Below the pieces are notes generated by a model, which ran no database searches, was not told the origin of the DNA, and worked only from the letters and a program-made list of their open reading frames with translations. Positions 23,936-34,720 of a stretch of 64,000 bases of DNA are shown here, piece after piece. Where the stretch lies: positions 757,047,823 to 757,111,822 of the forward strand of contig NC_090438.1 in the NCBI RefSeq assembly GCF_031143425.1. Direction: 5' to 3'. The translations under genes were made by a program, and so were the position numbers. How positions within the stretch are numbered: the stretch's first letter is position 1; the number at the start of each line of letters is the position of its first letter. This DNA comes from Pleurodeles waltl. Taxonomy: Eukaryota > Chordata > Amphibia > Caudata > Salamandridae.

Positions 23936-25240
23936 ATGGATGCCATTTTGTCACAGGCCATTACAAAGGCCCTGGCCCATCTACAGGAGAGCGTGGCCAG
24001 ATTATCAGAGCAAGTCTCAAAGGGGACAGACATGTTTGGGGAGATGAGAGTGGGCCAGGGGGATAACAAGGCAGCAGCTCCAAGAGATCACACAAGCATG
24101 ACAGGGCAGCTGGAGGGCTTCAAACGCCTCATCAAAGCCTTTCATAGGAGTGTGCGCACGCTAAAGAAAGCACCCTTCAGGGAGAAGATATGGCCCGGAG
24201 AGACTGGTGATGAGGTTCACCCATATTCGACCCTGAACAAGAGTCACCCATACGGGTAGAGACTGACACAGACGGTGATACAACCACAGACAAGGATCAA
24301 GACTCCGGTTGGCCATGCCGCCCAGCTACGGCCATGCCAGACCCAGAGAAAGCGGATGCGTCCACTTCGGACATGTTTGATCCTGAGGGTATATACCACC
24401 CCAGATCCTCAAAGTGGCGGATCAGAATGTAGCGGACTACATGGCCACCAAAATTAGATAACCCCTTGACAAGGAGGGACAGGCCAGACTGAGGACAGAA
24501 TGCCCTCGCCGTACTCTTGCGTGCAAAGTAGTGACGATGTCAGACATTGACCCAAAGTTGTGCACTTCCTTCAGAAAGTACACCAAAGACCTAAAAAAGG
24601 GCATTGATCATTCCTGGAGGGCATGGCAGGACAAACTACTGGATGTGTTGGGACCCCTGACACAAATTATACAATTGGAGAGCAAGAAAAGCACACAGGC
24701 AGACCCCTGCCTATGGACATCTTGGCAGGCTGGGCCCAGAAGGAAGTTTGTCTTCGGGGAAATGCCAACTGTGCCATCTCGGCTGAGAGGCGCCGCTCTG
24801 TATTGCTAAAGATAGATCCCAAATTGGGGGAGCTCTCGTGCTCGGAGCAGGGGCGGTCGCCCAGGGCCAACTGTTTGGTGATCCATTAGTCAAGGAGCTG
24901 GGGAAATTTGTAGCTACGTTTTCAGCGCTGGATAAAGCACAAACCTCCATCAAGAAACTTTTCCAGGAAAGGTTTTTGGCAGAGCCGGAAAAGAGGCAGG
25001 GGTCACTCTTCCGTCCGCTTTAACCAACAAGGCCCCAGTGCCACATACTCCCCCCAAAAAAAAAACAACGGCTGGCGGGATGGCAGACAAGGCACATTCT
25101 TCCCCAACTGGGGAAGAGGGAAAAGCAGACCTGGGAGAGGTGCCTGTGCTGGAGCGAATGCCCCAGGAGGACCTAGCGGTAAGCATTATCACTTCTTCCC
25201 CTCGATCCCTTCAGGGAGGTTACAGAGGTTTGCACACAGT
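23936..25240 (+). pseudogene. DIRS gag-like protein, decayed
   Basis: The first frame (23936-24256) starts MDAILSQAITKALAHLQ and is amphipathic, compatible with a short coiled coil (SVARLSEQVSKGTDMFGEM). A later frame (24838-25020) reads DPLVKELGKFVATFSALDKAQTSIKKLF. This resembles the helical stretch before the RT in DIRS gag-pol regions. The segments are in different frames separated by stops. The call rests on position between the left terminal repeat and the RT. Confidence 0.6.
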
Positions 25241-25249
25241 TGGGCAGAC

Positions 25250-26770
25250 ATAACCTCAGACGCTTGGATTTGCAGACAGTGGAAGGTTTCCACATAGAAT
25301 TCTGGGGAACCCCAATACAGGAGTCACCCCTGAAACCAATCTTCTCGGACGCAGACATAACACTAATAGACTTAGAGGTTCAGGATCTTCTGGCAAAGGA
25401 GGCCATCCACAGATCAGTTCTCCATCCCAGGGGTTTTCTGAGCAATATATTCTTGGTAGAAAAGAAGGACAAAGGTTTCTGCCCGGGCCTTCAACAAATG
25501 GGTGGTATTTAGACATTTCAAGATGGACGGCATCCACATGCTCAGGGACCTCCTCTTACAAGGGGATTGGATAATTTGGTTGGACGCTTACCTGACGGTC
25601 ACGATTTTTCCTCTGCACCACAGGATTCTGCAGTTTACGTGGAGACAACACGTGTTTGAGTTTAAGTCTCTCCCATTTGGGCTATAGTCGGCACCTTGGT
25701 AATTCACTAAACTACTCAAACCAATGATGGAGCACCTCAGGGCTCAAGGGATGCGTCTGATAATTTATCTGAACTATATCCTCCTGATGGATCAGTCCCG
25801 CTCCCAACTTCTTTATCACGCAAACATGACTATTGTTCTGCTCTAAGAGTTAGGGTTCATAGTAAATCGGAAGAAATCAGAACTTCTTCCATCACAGACT
25901 ATGACCTTTCTGGGTTTTCTCATAGATTCCAATACAGCCTCTCTCAGTCATCCAGCCCCGAAGGCGTCCAAGATCAAAAAGGAACTGGGGAAGGTTCTGA
26001 GAAGGGATGGGATTTCCGTCAGGCAGGTGGCCAGAATTGCCCTCAATACAGGCCATATTCGCAGGTCCCCTTCATTTCAGGGCACTACAGTGCCTGAAGG
26101 CGCAGCATCTCAGATGCAGAGTCACTTTCTCCGTACTGATATCCCTCTCCCAGGAGGCAAGGGAGGAGCTCCAATGAAGGCTAGATCATATGGAGGCATG
26201 GAATGGCAGAGCCATCTTTGGGTCCTCGCCGGATCTGATCATTGAGTCAGATGCCATCCGTCAGGGCTGGCGGGCCAGATGTGGAGGGATTTCGAAGCAG
26301 GAGCTCAATCTCAATATCCATTGCTTGGAGCTCCTGGCAGGATCTTTCACAATCAGGTCTCTGACGCGAGACAAGGTTTCCTGTTGCATCCTCCTGAGAA
26401 TGGACAATGAGTCCGCAGTCCAATATATAAACCATCTGGGGGCACTCAATTGAGGGCCTTGGCGGAACTACCAAAGGACTTCTGGCATTATTGCCTCCAA
26501 CATCAAATCTCTGTGACAGCGGAATACCTTCCAGGCACCCAGAATTATCTAGCGGACTGGAACTTCAGATACCTGGAGGATACCAGCGACTGGCGACTGG
26601 ACAGAAACATCTTCTTAGCTCTCATGGACCGCTGGGGACCGTGCTCAGTGGATCTCTTTGCGTCCAGACTGAACACCTAACTGCCAAGGTACTTCAGCTG
26701 GTGACCGGGCCTGGGGGCATCAGAAGCGGATGTGTTCCTGCAGGATTGCAGCAGGGATCAGGTTTATGAG
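25250..26770 (+). pseudogene. DIRS reverse transcriptase and RNase H, decayed
   Basis: RT: EVQDLLAKEAIHRSV and HPRGFLSNIFLVEKKDKGF near 25375-25475, then the palm approach FKMDGIHMLRDLLLQGDWIIWLDAYL (25502-25600) and HVFEFKSLPFGL (25650-25687). The catalytic YLDD box reads YLNY (25766-25777, MRLIIYLNYILLMD), so both Asp residues are lost. MTFLGFLIDS (25901) is the conserved FLG block. RNase H follows near 26190-26450 with ESDAIRQGWRARCGG, LNIHCLELLAG and MDNESAVQYINHLGALN, and then AEYLPGTQNYLADW. SVDLFASRLNT (26648-26680) is the DLFA..N segment typical of DIRS. A frameshift near 25490 and stops at 25685 and later break it. Confidence 0.88.
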
Positions 26771-28529
26771 TTTCCCCCCTTCCTTTGATACAGAGAGTGT
26801 CAGCTCAAGTACATCGTCAAGGGGCATCAGTAGTGTCGGTAACCCCGTTGTGGAGGTCACAAGTGTGGTTTCCAAAGAGATATAGATCAGCATGGAACTG
26901 GTGGGTTTGTTGGTGTGTGGAGAGACCTCTCGATCCCATAGGGCCCCAAATTACAGATATCATAAACTTCCTGACAGATTTGGCTGAATCTGGGCTATCT
27001 TACTGCTCTGTTAACTCCTTTAGATTGGCAATCTCGGCAGGGCATCCCCCACTGCACAATGTCTTGGTGGGGGAATATCCCTGGGTTTGCAATTTCCTCA
27101 AGGGCATCAGGATCTGTAAGCCCCCGGAGCCCTGATACTCAGAACCTTGGGATGTGAATGATGTGTTACACCTCCTTTCTCATTCGCAAGACAATCAGTA
27201 CCTTTTGAGGAAAGAATTGTCGGCGACGTTAGCTATGTTGTTTTGCCTAATATCTTGTAAAAGAGTATCTGATGTGAGAGCCCAGGATATCTCGGCTCAG
27301 GCTTTCTCACCCGAAGGTGTAACCTTCATTGTGTCCCAGATAACCAAATGCAATACCAGGTCAGTAACCTATCCTGCTTTTGAGAGTACTCATAAGTCGT
27401 GTGTTGTCAGATGCCTAAAGGCGTACGAGGAAACTTACAGCAGAATATCGCCCCCAGGGAGAGAAAATTGGTAATTTCTATAAAGGAACTGTTAGACCTG
27501 ACAGCCTTAGAGTGGTCACCCCCAACTTTGTGCCTGCCTTCCTCCACTTTTTGACACTATTTTGCAGACTCTGCACACTCTACCACCGCTAACCAGTGCT
27601 AAAGTGTATATGCTGTCTCCCTTAAAACATGGTAACATTGGTTCATTCCCAATTGGCATATTTGATCTACTTGTAAGCCCCCAGTAAAGTGCCAGGGCCT
27701 TTGGATTGAATGCTACTAGTTGGCCTGCAGCACTGGTTGTGCCACCCATATAAGTAGCCCCATAACCATGTCTCAGGCCTGCCATTGCATGGCCTGTGTG
27801 CGCAGTTTCACTGGCACTTCGACTTGCCATTTAAAAGTACTTGCCAAGCCCTGCACTCCCCTTTTTCTACATATAAGTCATCCCTAAGGTAGGCCCTAGA
27901 TAGCCCAGAGGGCAGAGTGCTGTGTTGGTAAAAGGCCGGATATATATCTGTGTGTTTTATATGTCCTGGTAGTGGAAAACTCCTAAATTCTTTTTCCACT
28001 GCTGTGAGGCTTGCTCCTTTCATAGGCTAACATTAAGGCTACCCTCAAACTGTTTGAGTGGTAGATTCTTATTAGAAAGGGGTAAACAGGTCATATTTCA
28101 TATGGCCAGAATGGCAATACAAGTTCCTGCTGACTGGTGAGGATGGATTTGATATTACTATTTTAGAAAGGCTACTTTTAGAAAGTAAGCATTTCTCTGC
28201 ATTTAAATCCTTCTGTGTCTTACAGCCTGTCTCCAATCCACATCTGGGCTGGGCTGGTTGACCGCTCCCTTGTGCATTTCACCCAGACAACCACAAACAC
28301 AGGATGCTCAGTTACACGTGCACACATCTGTATACCCAATGGGTCTTCCTGGGCTGGAAGGGAGGAGGGCCTGACACTTACATTTCAAAGGACAGTGACC
28401 TGCCCTCACAGAGAGGCCTGCCAAACCCCCTACTGGCACCCTGGCGGACAGGGTTGTACTGAAAGGGGACCTTGTGCACTTCAAAACCACTCTTTGAAGT
28501 CTCCCCCACTTCAAAGGCACTTTTGGGAA

Positions 28530-28535
28530 TATAAA
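28530..28535 (+). promoter_or_regulatory. Putative LTR TATA box
   Basis: TATAAA with the same relative position and similar flanks (ATAAAC/ATAAAT, CTGG) as the box at 10716 in the sister LTR. Promoter role is inferred. Confidence 0.5.
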
Positions 28536-28794
28536 CTGGGTCCTTGACCCTACCAAGACACACTTCTTGAAACAGACGCTCTGCACTAGAACCTGCAACC
28601 TGCTGTGAGAAACTGCCTGGCTGCCCAAAGGATTCACCCGGACTGCTTTGCTGTAAAGGACTGCTGCCTTGCTATCCTCTGGCTCTGCTGAGAAGTGCTC
28701 TCCAAGGGCTTGGATTGAGCTTGCCTCCTGTTTCTGAAGTCTCATGGCCAAAAAGACTTCATCTCTGCAAGGAAATTCCTTGTGCAGCGAAAAC

Positions 28795-29290
28795 TGACGC
28801 ACAGTCTTCCGGAATCAACGCACAGCCTGTCCAAGGGTGACAAAATCACTGCATCGCCAAACCAGAACGACGCAGCCCAGCTCCCCGAGTGGAGATTGAC
28901 GCAGCACCAACGTTGCGAACGGAACTTTGATGCACAGCCTACCGGATCGATGCATCACCAAGCTGGAACGACGCAGCCTGATTTCCTGTTAGAGGAATCA
29001 ATGCAGCGCCATCATTGCAGCAGAAATTTCACCACACCACCTACCGGATCAATGCAACAGCTGTGACTTCGTCCTGCACGCCCAGGACTTCCACGCATCG
29101 TCCCTGGGCGTCAAAAGACCCCGCATCACAAAGAGGATTCAAGCCTACACTCCAGAAATCGACACAAAGCCCTTGCCACGTGGAAAAGAATTGACGCATC
29201 GTCTGTGTGTGCCTGAAAAACCAATTCCCACCTACCTTTTTCCACGCATTTCCTCCTCTGAGGTCGTTGTACATGTAATTTTGACGCAAA
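28795..29290 (+). other. Cluster of AYGCA words in the LTR
   Basis: At least thirteen ACGCA or ATGCA pentamers occur in about 495 bp, mostly preceded by G or A and often by TG (for example near 28797, 28869, 28898, 28930, 28949, 28970, 29000, 29051, 29092, 29194, 29244, 29283). About one is expected by chance. The cluster lies 3' of the TATA box and might be a binding-site array or a degenerate tandem repeat. Confidence 0.5.
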
Positions 29291-29924
29291 CCAGGTACTT
29301 TGTACTTGCAAAAGACAGTTGTCACATTTAAGAACTAATGACTCCTCTTAACATTACAAAAGTGGTATTTCAACTTGTGATTATCAAATCTTGATAGTTT
29401 TGACTTTAACTTAATCAGATAAATATCTTATGTTTTTCTAAACCTGTGTGGTGTCTTTTTGTGGTGTTTTCACTGTGTTATTATATGGTTTATTGCACAA
29501 ACACTTTACACGTTGCCTTCTAAGTTAAGCCTGACTGCTCAGTGCCAAGCTACCAAAGGGTGGGCACAGGATAGTTTGGATTGTGTGTGACTTACCCTGA
29601 CTAGTATTGTGGTCCCTATTTGGACAAGGGTGTATACCTCTGCCAACTAAAGACCCCATTTCTAACAGAAACCCCTTTAAGCAGTATCTTCCTCATCTAT
29701 AGCAAGGTGGGTAAAATGGATTATGATGGAAGCAGGTATCAATGTGAGAATATTCGGGGCACACTCCACTAGAGGTGCCATGGCCTCCAAGGCCATCCAA
29801 GTAGGTGATAGATTGGAGGACATCATGAATGTGGTTGTTTGGTCGTCAGAATCTACCTTCAAAAGGTTCTATTTTAAACAGACTCAAGAGGCAGCCTCGC
29901 TGGTTGCAAGTAAGCTTTAAACAT

Positions 29925-30030
29925 GCATAATCCTCACCTCCACTCCTGACATAGAATAAAAAATGTCCAAGCTACCGAGAAGGAAAGTTTCAATTCTATT
30001 AAAGACACGGAGGTGAGGATTAGATCACCT
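29925..30030 (+). repeat. DIRS internal complementary region
   Basis: CATGCATAATCCTCACCTCC (from about 29927) matches the outer right terminus. GAAAGTTTCAATTCTATTAAAGACACGGAGGTGAGGATTA (29986-30025, shown in two overlapping parts in either terminus) matches the complement of the right outer end. Such a region is a DIRS hallmark and helps form the circular cDNA. Confidence 0.75.
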
Positions 30031-30365
30031 GACACAGTTCTCGTGTCTCCTGCCTGACCGGTTATCGGAACAAGGATTATTTACAGAGGGGGTATTCAAA
30101 TTTTAAAATACTCTGTTTAAGTGGTAATTTGATTATGTGCATACTGCTTGCTTTGCTAATGTGCGATTCAATACAGGGATGTGTTTTGCCGGACATGTAA
30201 TGCCAAAGGGTTTTGTCTTTATTTTGGCTGAGATTGGATAGGGGCGGTAGCTCGTTTTTAATCACATATATTACATTATTCTTATAGGAACTGATGCATC
30301 GACGACTTGAGGATGCCTTAACTTCCGACTGCAGTGAAGTCAAGGAGGGACTCTGACAACAGATG

Positions 30366-30366
<1 letters not shown>

Positions 30367-30392
<26 letters not shown>
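30367..30392. repeat. (TA)n microsatellite
   Basis: About 13 TA dinucleotides directly inside the right DIRS terminal repeat. Confidence 0.9.
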
Positions 30393-30394
<2 letters not shown>

Positions 30395-30396
<2 letters not shown>

Positions 30397-30573
30397 TATA
30401 TAGACACTCGGAACTGCATGGATTGGATAGTGGTTACCATGGATGTGTGTTGGACTCATGGGATATGTAGTGTTTATGTTTTTTCTTGTTGAACTTGGAA
30501 ACTGGTTGTCATAATAAATAGTGAAGAAAGAAATGCATAATCCTTGCCTCTGTGACCTTAATAGAATTTAAAC
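30395..30573 (+). repeat. DIRS right inverted terminal repeat
   Basis: Complement of the left repeat at 23124-23298, with matching blocks ATAGTGGTTACCATGG, TTTTTTCTTGTTGAAC and GAAAGAAATGCATAATCC. Confidence 0.9.
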
Positions 30574-30589
30574 TTTCCTTTTCAATAGC

Positions 30590-31300
30590 TAGCAAATTTC
30601 TCATTCTCAGTAAAACATGTACTTCCAATGGCAACAGCTGTCAGTGGATTCCCCTGTGTTCTACTGCAGCCTGCCAGAGTGTTCTAAAGAACAACTAGAG
30701 CGCTAACAAGTCTTACTTATAACAAAAGTGTGGCAGAAGCCATCCTGATTGAATCAAACTGGTAAAACATAAAACATTTAATTTAGAAAGGAACAAACTG
30801 AAGGGATTCATGTTGTCATAGAAATTATGCTTAGTGCTGTAGAAATAAAAATTAGGACACTTTTTAAGTGAGTTCCAAACTATGTTCCTGTTGCACTTTC
30901 AACGAAGCAGCATGTCAGTTGATGCCCTTTTGTTCTACTGCAGCCTGCCAGAATGTTCTAAAGAACAACTAGAGGCGCTAACATATGACAAAAGTGTGGC
31001 ACACCTGAAGCCATCTCGATTAAATCAAACTAGTAAAACTTAAAACATGTAATTTAGAAAGGAAAAAAGGAGGGGGTTCATGTTGTCTTAGAATTATGGT
31101 TTGTGCTTTAGGAAGGAAAATTAGCAAATTTTTTAAGTGAGTTCTCAAATATCTTTCCCTTCTATTTCATTAAAACATTCCGACATGCAGACTGAAACAT
31201 GCACTTTCAACACTATCAGCAGACTGCCGGGTAACTCCCTGATGATCAGCAGCTTACAGTGTTCTAATTAGCAACTAGAGTGCTAACATATTGAATGAAT
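30590..31300. repeat. Tandem array, unit about 270-305 bp, three copies
   Basis: The anchor TGTTCTAAAGAACAACTAGAG occurs at 30680 and 30954, and a diverged form at 31260. Each copy also carries AAAAGTGTGGCA (or AAAAGTGTGTC) and the pair GTAAAAC..AAAACAT..AATTTAGAAAGGAA. Divergence and indels rise in copy three. No protein is encoded. It may be a satellite unit or the tail of an unrecognised element. Confidence 0.8.
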
Positions 31301-31849
31301 GCCAAAAGTGTGTCTTCTTGATGGAATTGAAGTGGAAAAATTAAAAGATTTTCTACTGAGGATACTGCAGTAAATAAGGAAATTAGGGAGCCAGGCACTG
31401 CGTCCTAGCAGAAACACCCCCCACCCCTCTCCCTGACCATGCATTGCGATAGGCATCTTACATAACATTAAAAAAAAAAAACTAGTAATTCATTGATCTA
31501 CAAAAGGTTACAGGGACATCACAGTTAGGAAATAGAATTTTAAAAAATCTTGGAAATTCACTAAAAAAATCAAAGGTCACTGGGATGTTATTGTTATGTC
31601 CAAGATATTACATCAATCATGACATCTTCTTGACATCATTGATAATATCACTAACATTTGCAGTAAAATTATTGATGAGAGAACTGTGCATGGCAAGGAT
31701 GTGAGCAATGGTTACCTTGGGCCAAGAGTTATAGTAACTTGAAATATCTATAACAGGTGAATTTCTATGGTTTTGGGCAGGTAAACTCTGAACCTAACTA
31801 TATCGTCCCTGTAACCTTTGTTTTTTCTAGGGAAATATATATATATCTT
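31301..31849. other. Unassigned spacer
   Basis: AT-rich sequence after the tandem array with no recognised feature. Confidence 0.4.
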
Positions 31850-32007
31850 CCACAAAGATGAGATTTTGCTCACCATACGACTGCACCGAAAAACAGTTTC
31901 ACAACTGCCGGCACATAAGAAGAAAAGTCAATCTCCCATTCGTTGATGCTCATCTGTTTATTCCAGATAAGGTGCAAATTAGGTGCTACTTCCAAGCAAA
32001 ACTGAAA

Positions 32008-32043
32008 TGTCTACGCATTTCGGCTGACTCCATCTACTGGACA
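32008..32043 (-). ncRNA. Decayed hammerhead-like fold in the second Penelope tail
   Basis: On the minus strand: TGTC (helix I), then CAGTAGA in place of CTGANGA, a weak helix II, then CCGAAA, a minimal TGCG/T helix III, A at the cleavage position, and GACA, which pairs with TGTC. The same layout and element position as the better fold at 3225-3268 support homology. The altered core suggests it is not active. Confidence 0.4.
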
Positions 32044-32344
32044 TTTCCACCCAACACAAAGGCATCTTCAAATACACATAATGGTCCCTCACCTATTTTG
32101 GCTACTAACTGGAGCAGAATAATGGGGCGGCCATCTTGTAATGTATAAATCGTCTTGTTGCTAATCATCATATCTCATGTTTGATTACTGCTTGTCAATA
32201 GTCACTTAATGGCAAATTTATCAATCATGTCATACACATATTATTAGCAAAATATTACTCAATATGAAATATATAGATACCCAAATATATATAGAAACAT
32301 GCAGTTATTCTATTAAGACATGCATTCACTTTGTCTTCGATATG

Positions 32345-32645
32345 CGATCTGTTAATAAAAATGCATTCATAAATATCAGATCTTCATTTTATATGTCAAA
32401 TATCAAATTGATCAGAAATAAAGTGACATGCATAATATAATCCTAAAAACTCAAAATAGATCAATAAGAAATGTATAAATACCCACAAATATATATAAAT
32501 ATTCTGTTATTCTATTAGAACATATATATACATAATCTCCAATATTCGACCTGTCAATAAAAATGCATTCCTAGATATCAAATCTTAATTTTGAATGTTG
32601 AATATCAAGTTGATAACAATAAAGTGACATATGCATAGTAAAATC
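32345..32645. repeat. Tandem duplication, about 202-bp period
   Basis: ATAAAAATGCATTC occurs at 32355 and 32557, each followed by a diverged ATATCA(A)(G)ATCTT..TTTT block and ATAAAGTGACAT..GCATA. It lies in the 3' region of the Penelope element. Confidence 0.75.
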
Positions 32646-33443
32646 CTAAGACTTCAAAATATGTTGATTAATCATTTATATATCATATGGCATATAAAGC
32701 CTATATGAGATGTGTATGTCAATATTTGGATATGTATAATATCTTATATTATGATTTGAAATTGAACTCATCATTCAATGTGTATGGTATAGTACTAAAG
32801 TGACCTAGTGTCTGCCATAAAGCCAAAATAATTTCTGGTTTCTATTACAATATCAGTAAAACTACATTTCAAAATGTCTCACTGACGCAGATGGAATATA
32901 ATGACTCCCCTTTGCTAATCCACCCAAATGGGATGAGTAGGTAGTATATCTATTTTGGAAAAAATGTTCGTAATGTATCTATTTCACTGTCCTTACTGAG
33001 GATGACATAATATATTTATCCCAATAAATAAAATCCCTTATTTGGCTCATGGTGTAACTTGTGTAAACATGCCATATTAACATCCCCACAATTTTGGTGG
33101 GCCACATCAGATAGTCCACACCAATAGATTTGCATGACCTAATGAATGAGTCCCAGCTGTATTGTGAAGCCTTATCCATATCGAATAAAGTGCCATGTGA
33201 AAGAGGTGAATCAAAATATTGTGAAGAAAATATTCAAAAAATTAAAAAACATCACAGCAAATTTTAGCAATCATGATTTCTACTCTCAACATCTACCACA
33301 TTCAAATATCAAATATGTATGGTGACAACCTTAATGTCCATTACCAAGTATGATCAGTACATCAAGTCTCAACATAAAGGGAGTATATATGAACACTTCT
33401 AGCAACTCAACCTTTCCTAATGCTTATTTTAGAATATATTTCT

Positions 33444-34720
33444 TCATAAATGCACATGTAGTTCAGCATCAAGATTGTGTCCCCAAGGATTCTCTGAACT
33501 GAGCAATAAAATCATTTTGGATTCCATGTGTCTTAATTCCAATGTCCTATCACCCAATCTGGGACCTAATTTGATTGATTTAATTCCATAGAAGGTTAGA
33601 GTACTACAGTCTCCTCCATGTATGTCCCAAAAATGTTTAGCCAGAGGATAGGATCTAGCCCGATTCTTGATAGCTCTAAGATGTTGCAAGAACCTGATTT
33701 TGAGTTTATGAATAGTGCTGCCTACATATTTCTACTGGCAGCTACATTCAATGACATAAATAGCATATTCAGTTTCACAAGTGATTCAATTTCTAATCAC
33801 ACACCTTCTGCCTTCAAATGTTTAGAAACTGCACATTTTCAGCATATTTACAAGCCTTGCAATGGCCACATTTCCAAAATCCCAAACTTTTTTTGATCAA
33901 CCACAATATGTTATTTTTGTTCTCAATTTTGGCAAATAAACTCTAAGTCAAATGATCTCTTATTGAATAAGTCTTATGATATGTGATTTCTGGATGTTGA
34001 CCAATTACCCCTTTTATGTGTTGATCTTGTTGTAAAACATGCAAATTACATTGCAAAATATTCTTAAGTGCTAAATGCTGATGATTGTATTCTAAAAAGA
34101 GTCTTGGAGGGGATTGGCTTGTTGTTACATTGTCATTACAGATTGATTTTCAAAAAGCAATTCCTCTCTCGTTTTGCTTTTTACTTTATTCTGTGCACCA
34201 ATCAAAATGTTATAAGGATATCCCCTCTCCAAAAATCGTTGTGTCATTGCCATGATTTCCTTTTTAAAGCTGGCATCATCCGAGCATATCCTGCGAGCCT
34301 GCAGGAATTTACTGTATGGTATACTCCACTTTAGTGCTTTCGGGTGCCCACTATTACCATGTAGTATGGAATTGCATGCAGTGCGTTTGCGATATACTGA
34401 AGTCTCTAATTTGTCATTCTTGACTTCAAGCAGGACATCCAAAAGCTCAATTTTATTCCTACTCCAAACTGACTCAAGTCGAATAATTAAATCACTGTTA
34501 TTGAGTATGTTAATATATTCCTGCAAAGCATCTTTATGGCCATCCCATATGAGGAAAAGATCATCAATGTATCACACCCACAATACTACCTTCTCCATGT
34601 GAGCACTGTGGGCATCTGACCATGCTACTTTTTTCTCTCACCATCCCATACAGAGATTTGCATAGGTGGGAGCAAAAGATGCCCCCATCGCTGTACCTTA
34701 CTTTTGAAGATAGTGCTTGT
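33444..34720 (-). pseudogene. Penelope-like RT and GIY-YIG protein, decayed
   Basis: The block GTAMGASFAPTYANL is readable near 34700-34650, followed by YIDDLFLIWDGHKD. The catalytic YIDD lies at 34560-34571, directly after an in-frame TGA where Trp is expected. The thumb continues without a stop from 34526 to 34125, with IELLDVLLEVKNDKLETSVYRK, HPKALKWSIPYSKFLQARRIC and FKKEIMAMTQRFLERGYP. The endonuclease has KYVGST (YVGST at 33714-33728) preceded by a TAG, then RFLQHLRAIKNR, and ends ...NPWGHNLDAELHVHL. The catalytic Asp pair is intact although stops break the protein. Confidence 0.9.

Larger units (their letters stand above)
27490..29667 (+). mobile_element. TGTTAG-family solo LTR, complete (2,178 bp)
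   Basis: It begins TGTTAGA and ends TCTAACA, a 7-bp terminal inverted repeat of the TG...CA kind. It sits between GGAAC (27485-27489) and GAAAC (29668-29672), a 5-bp target-site duplication with one difference. It interrupts the recombinase gene of the DIRS element. A TATAAA box lies 1,040 bp inside. No gag or pol frames are present, so it is a solo LTR or a non-autonomous LTR element. The large size is unusual for an LTR in most vertebrates. A truncated sister copy begins at 9663. Confidence 0.9.
26785..29920 (+). pseudogene. DIRS tyrosine recombinase, interrupted by a solo LTR
   Basis: The N-terminal part (26785-27135) reads ITDIINFLTDLAESGLSYCSVNSFRLAISAGH, the core-binding domain of DIRS recombinases. 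A stop lies between it and the catalytic start (27154-27474), which contains LRKELSATLAMLFCLISCKRVSDVRAQDI. The R in CKRVSD is the first catalytic Arg. After the LTR insertion, the C-terminal part (29690-29920) reads VKWIMMEAGINVRIFGAHSTRGAMASKA and SESTFKRFYFKQT. AHSTR (29759-29773) holds the second conserved His/Arg pair, and the Tyr of the RFYF block is the likely nucleophile. Joining at the target site restores continuity of the reading context, apart from a stop. Confidence 0.9.
23124..30573 (+). mobile_element. DIRS-like retrotransposon, copy 3, with both terminal repeats
   Basis: This is the most complete DIRS element in the window. It has a left inverted terminal repeat (23124-23298), gag-like (from 23936), RT and RNase H (25250-26770), a tyrosine recombinase (26785-27474 plus 29690-29920), an internal complementary region (about 29925-30030) and a right inverted terminal repeat (30395-30573). 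Without the 2,178-bp LTR that interrupts it, the element is about 5.3 kb, in the usual size range of DIRS elements. Its genes carry stops and frameshifts and the RT active site is altered, so it is not autonomous. The two termini are similar enough to align across about 150 bp. Confidence 0.88.

Noticed and set aside
28308..28802. 164-codon minus-strand open frame as a protein gene
   Set aside because: It lies wholly inside the non-coding solo LTR at 27490-29667, has no domain motif, and overlaps the conserved plus-strand TATA region.
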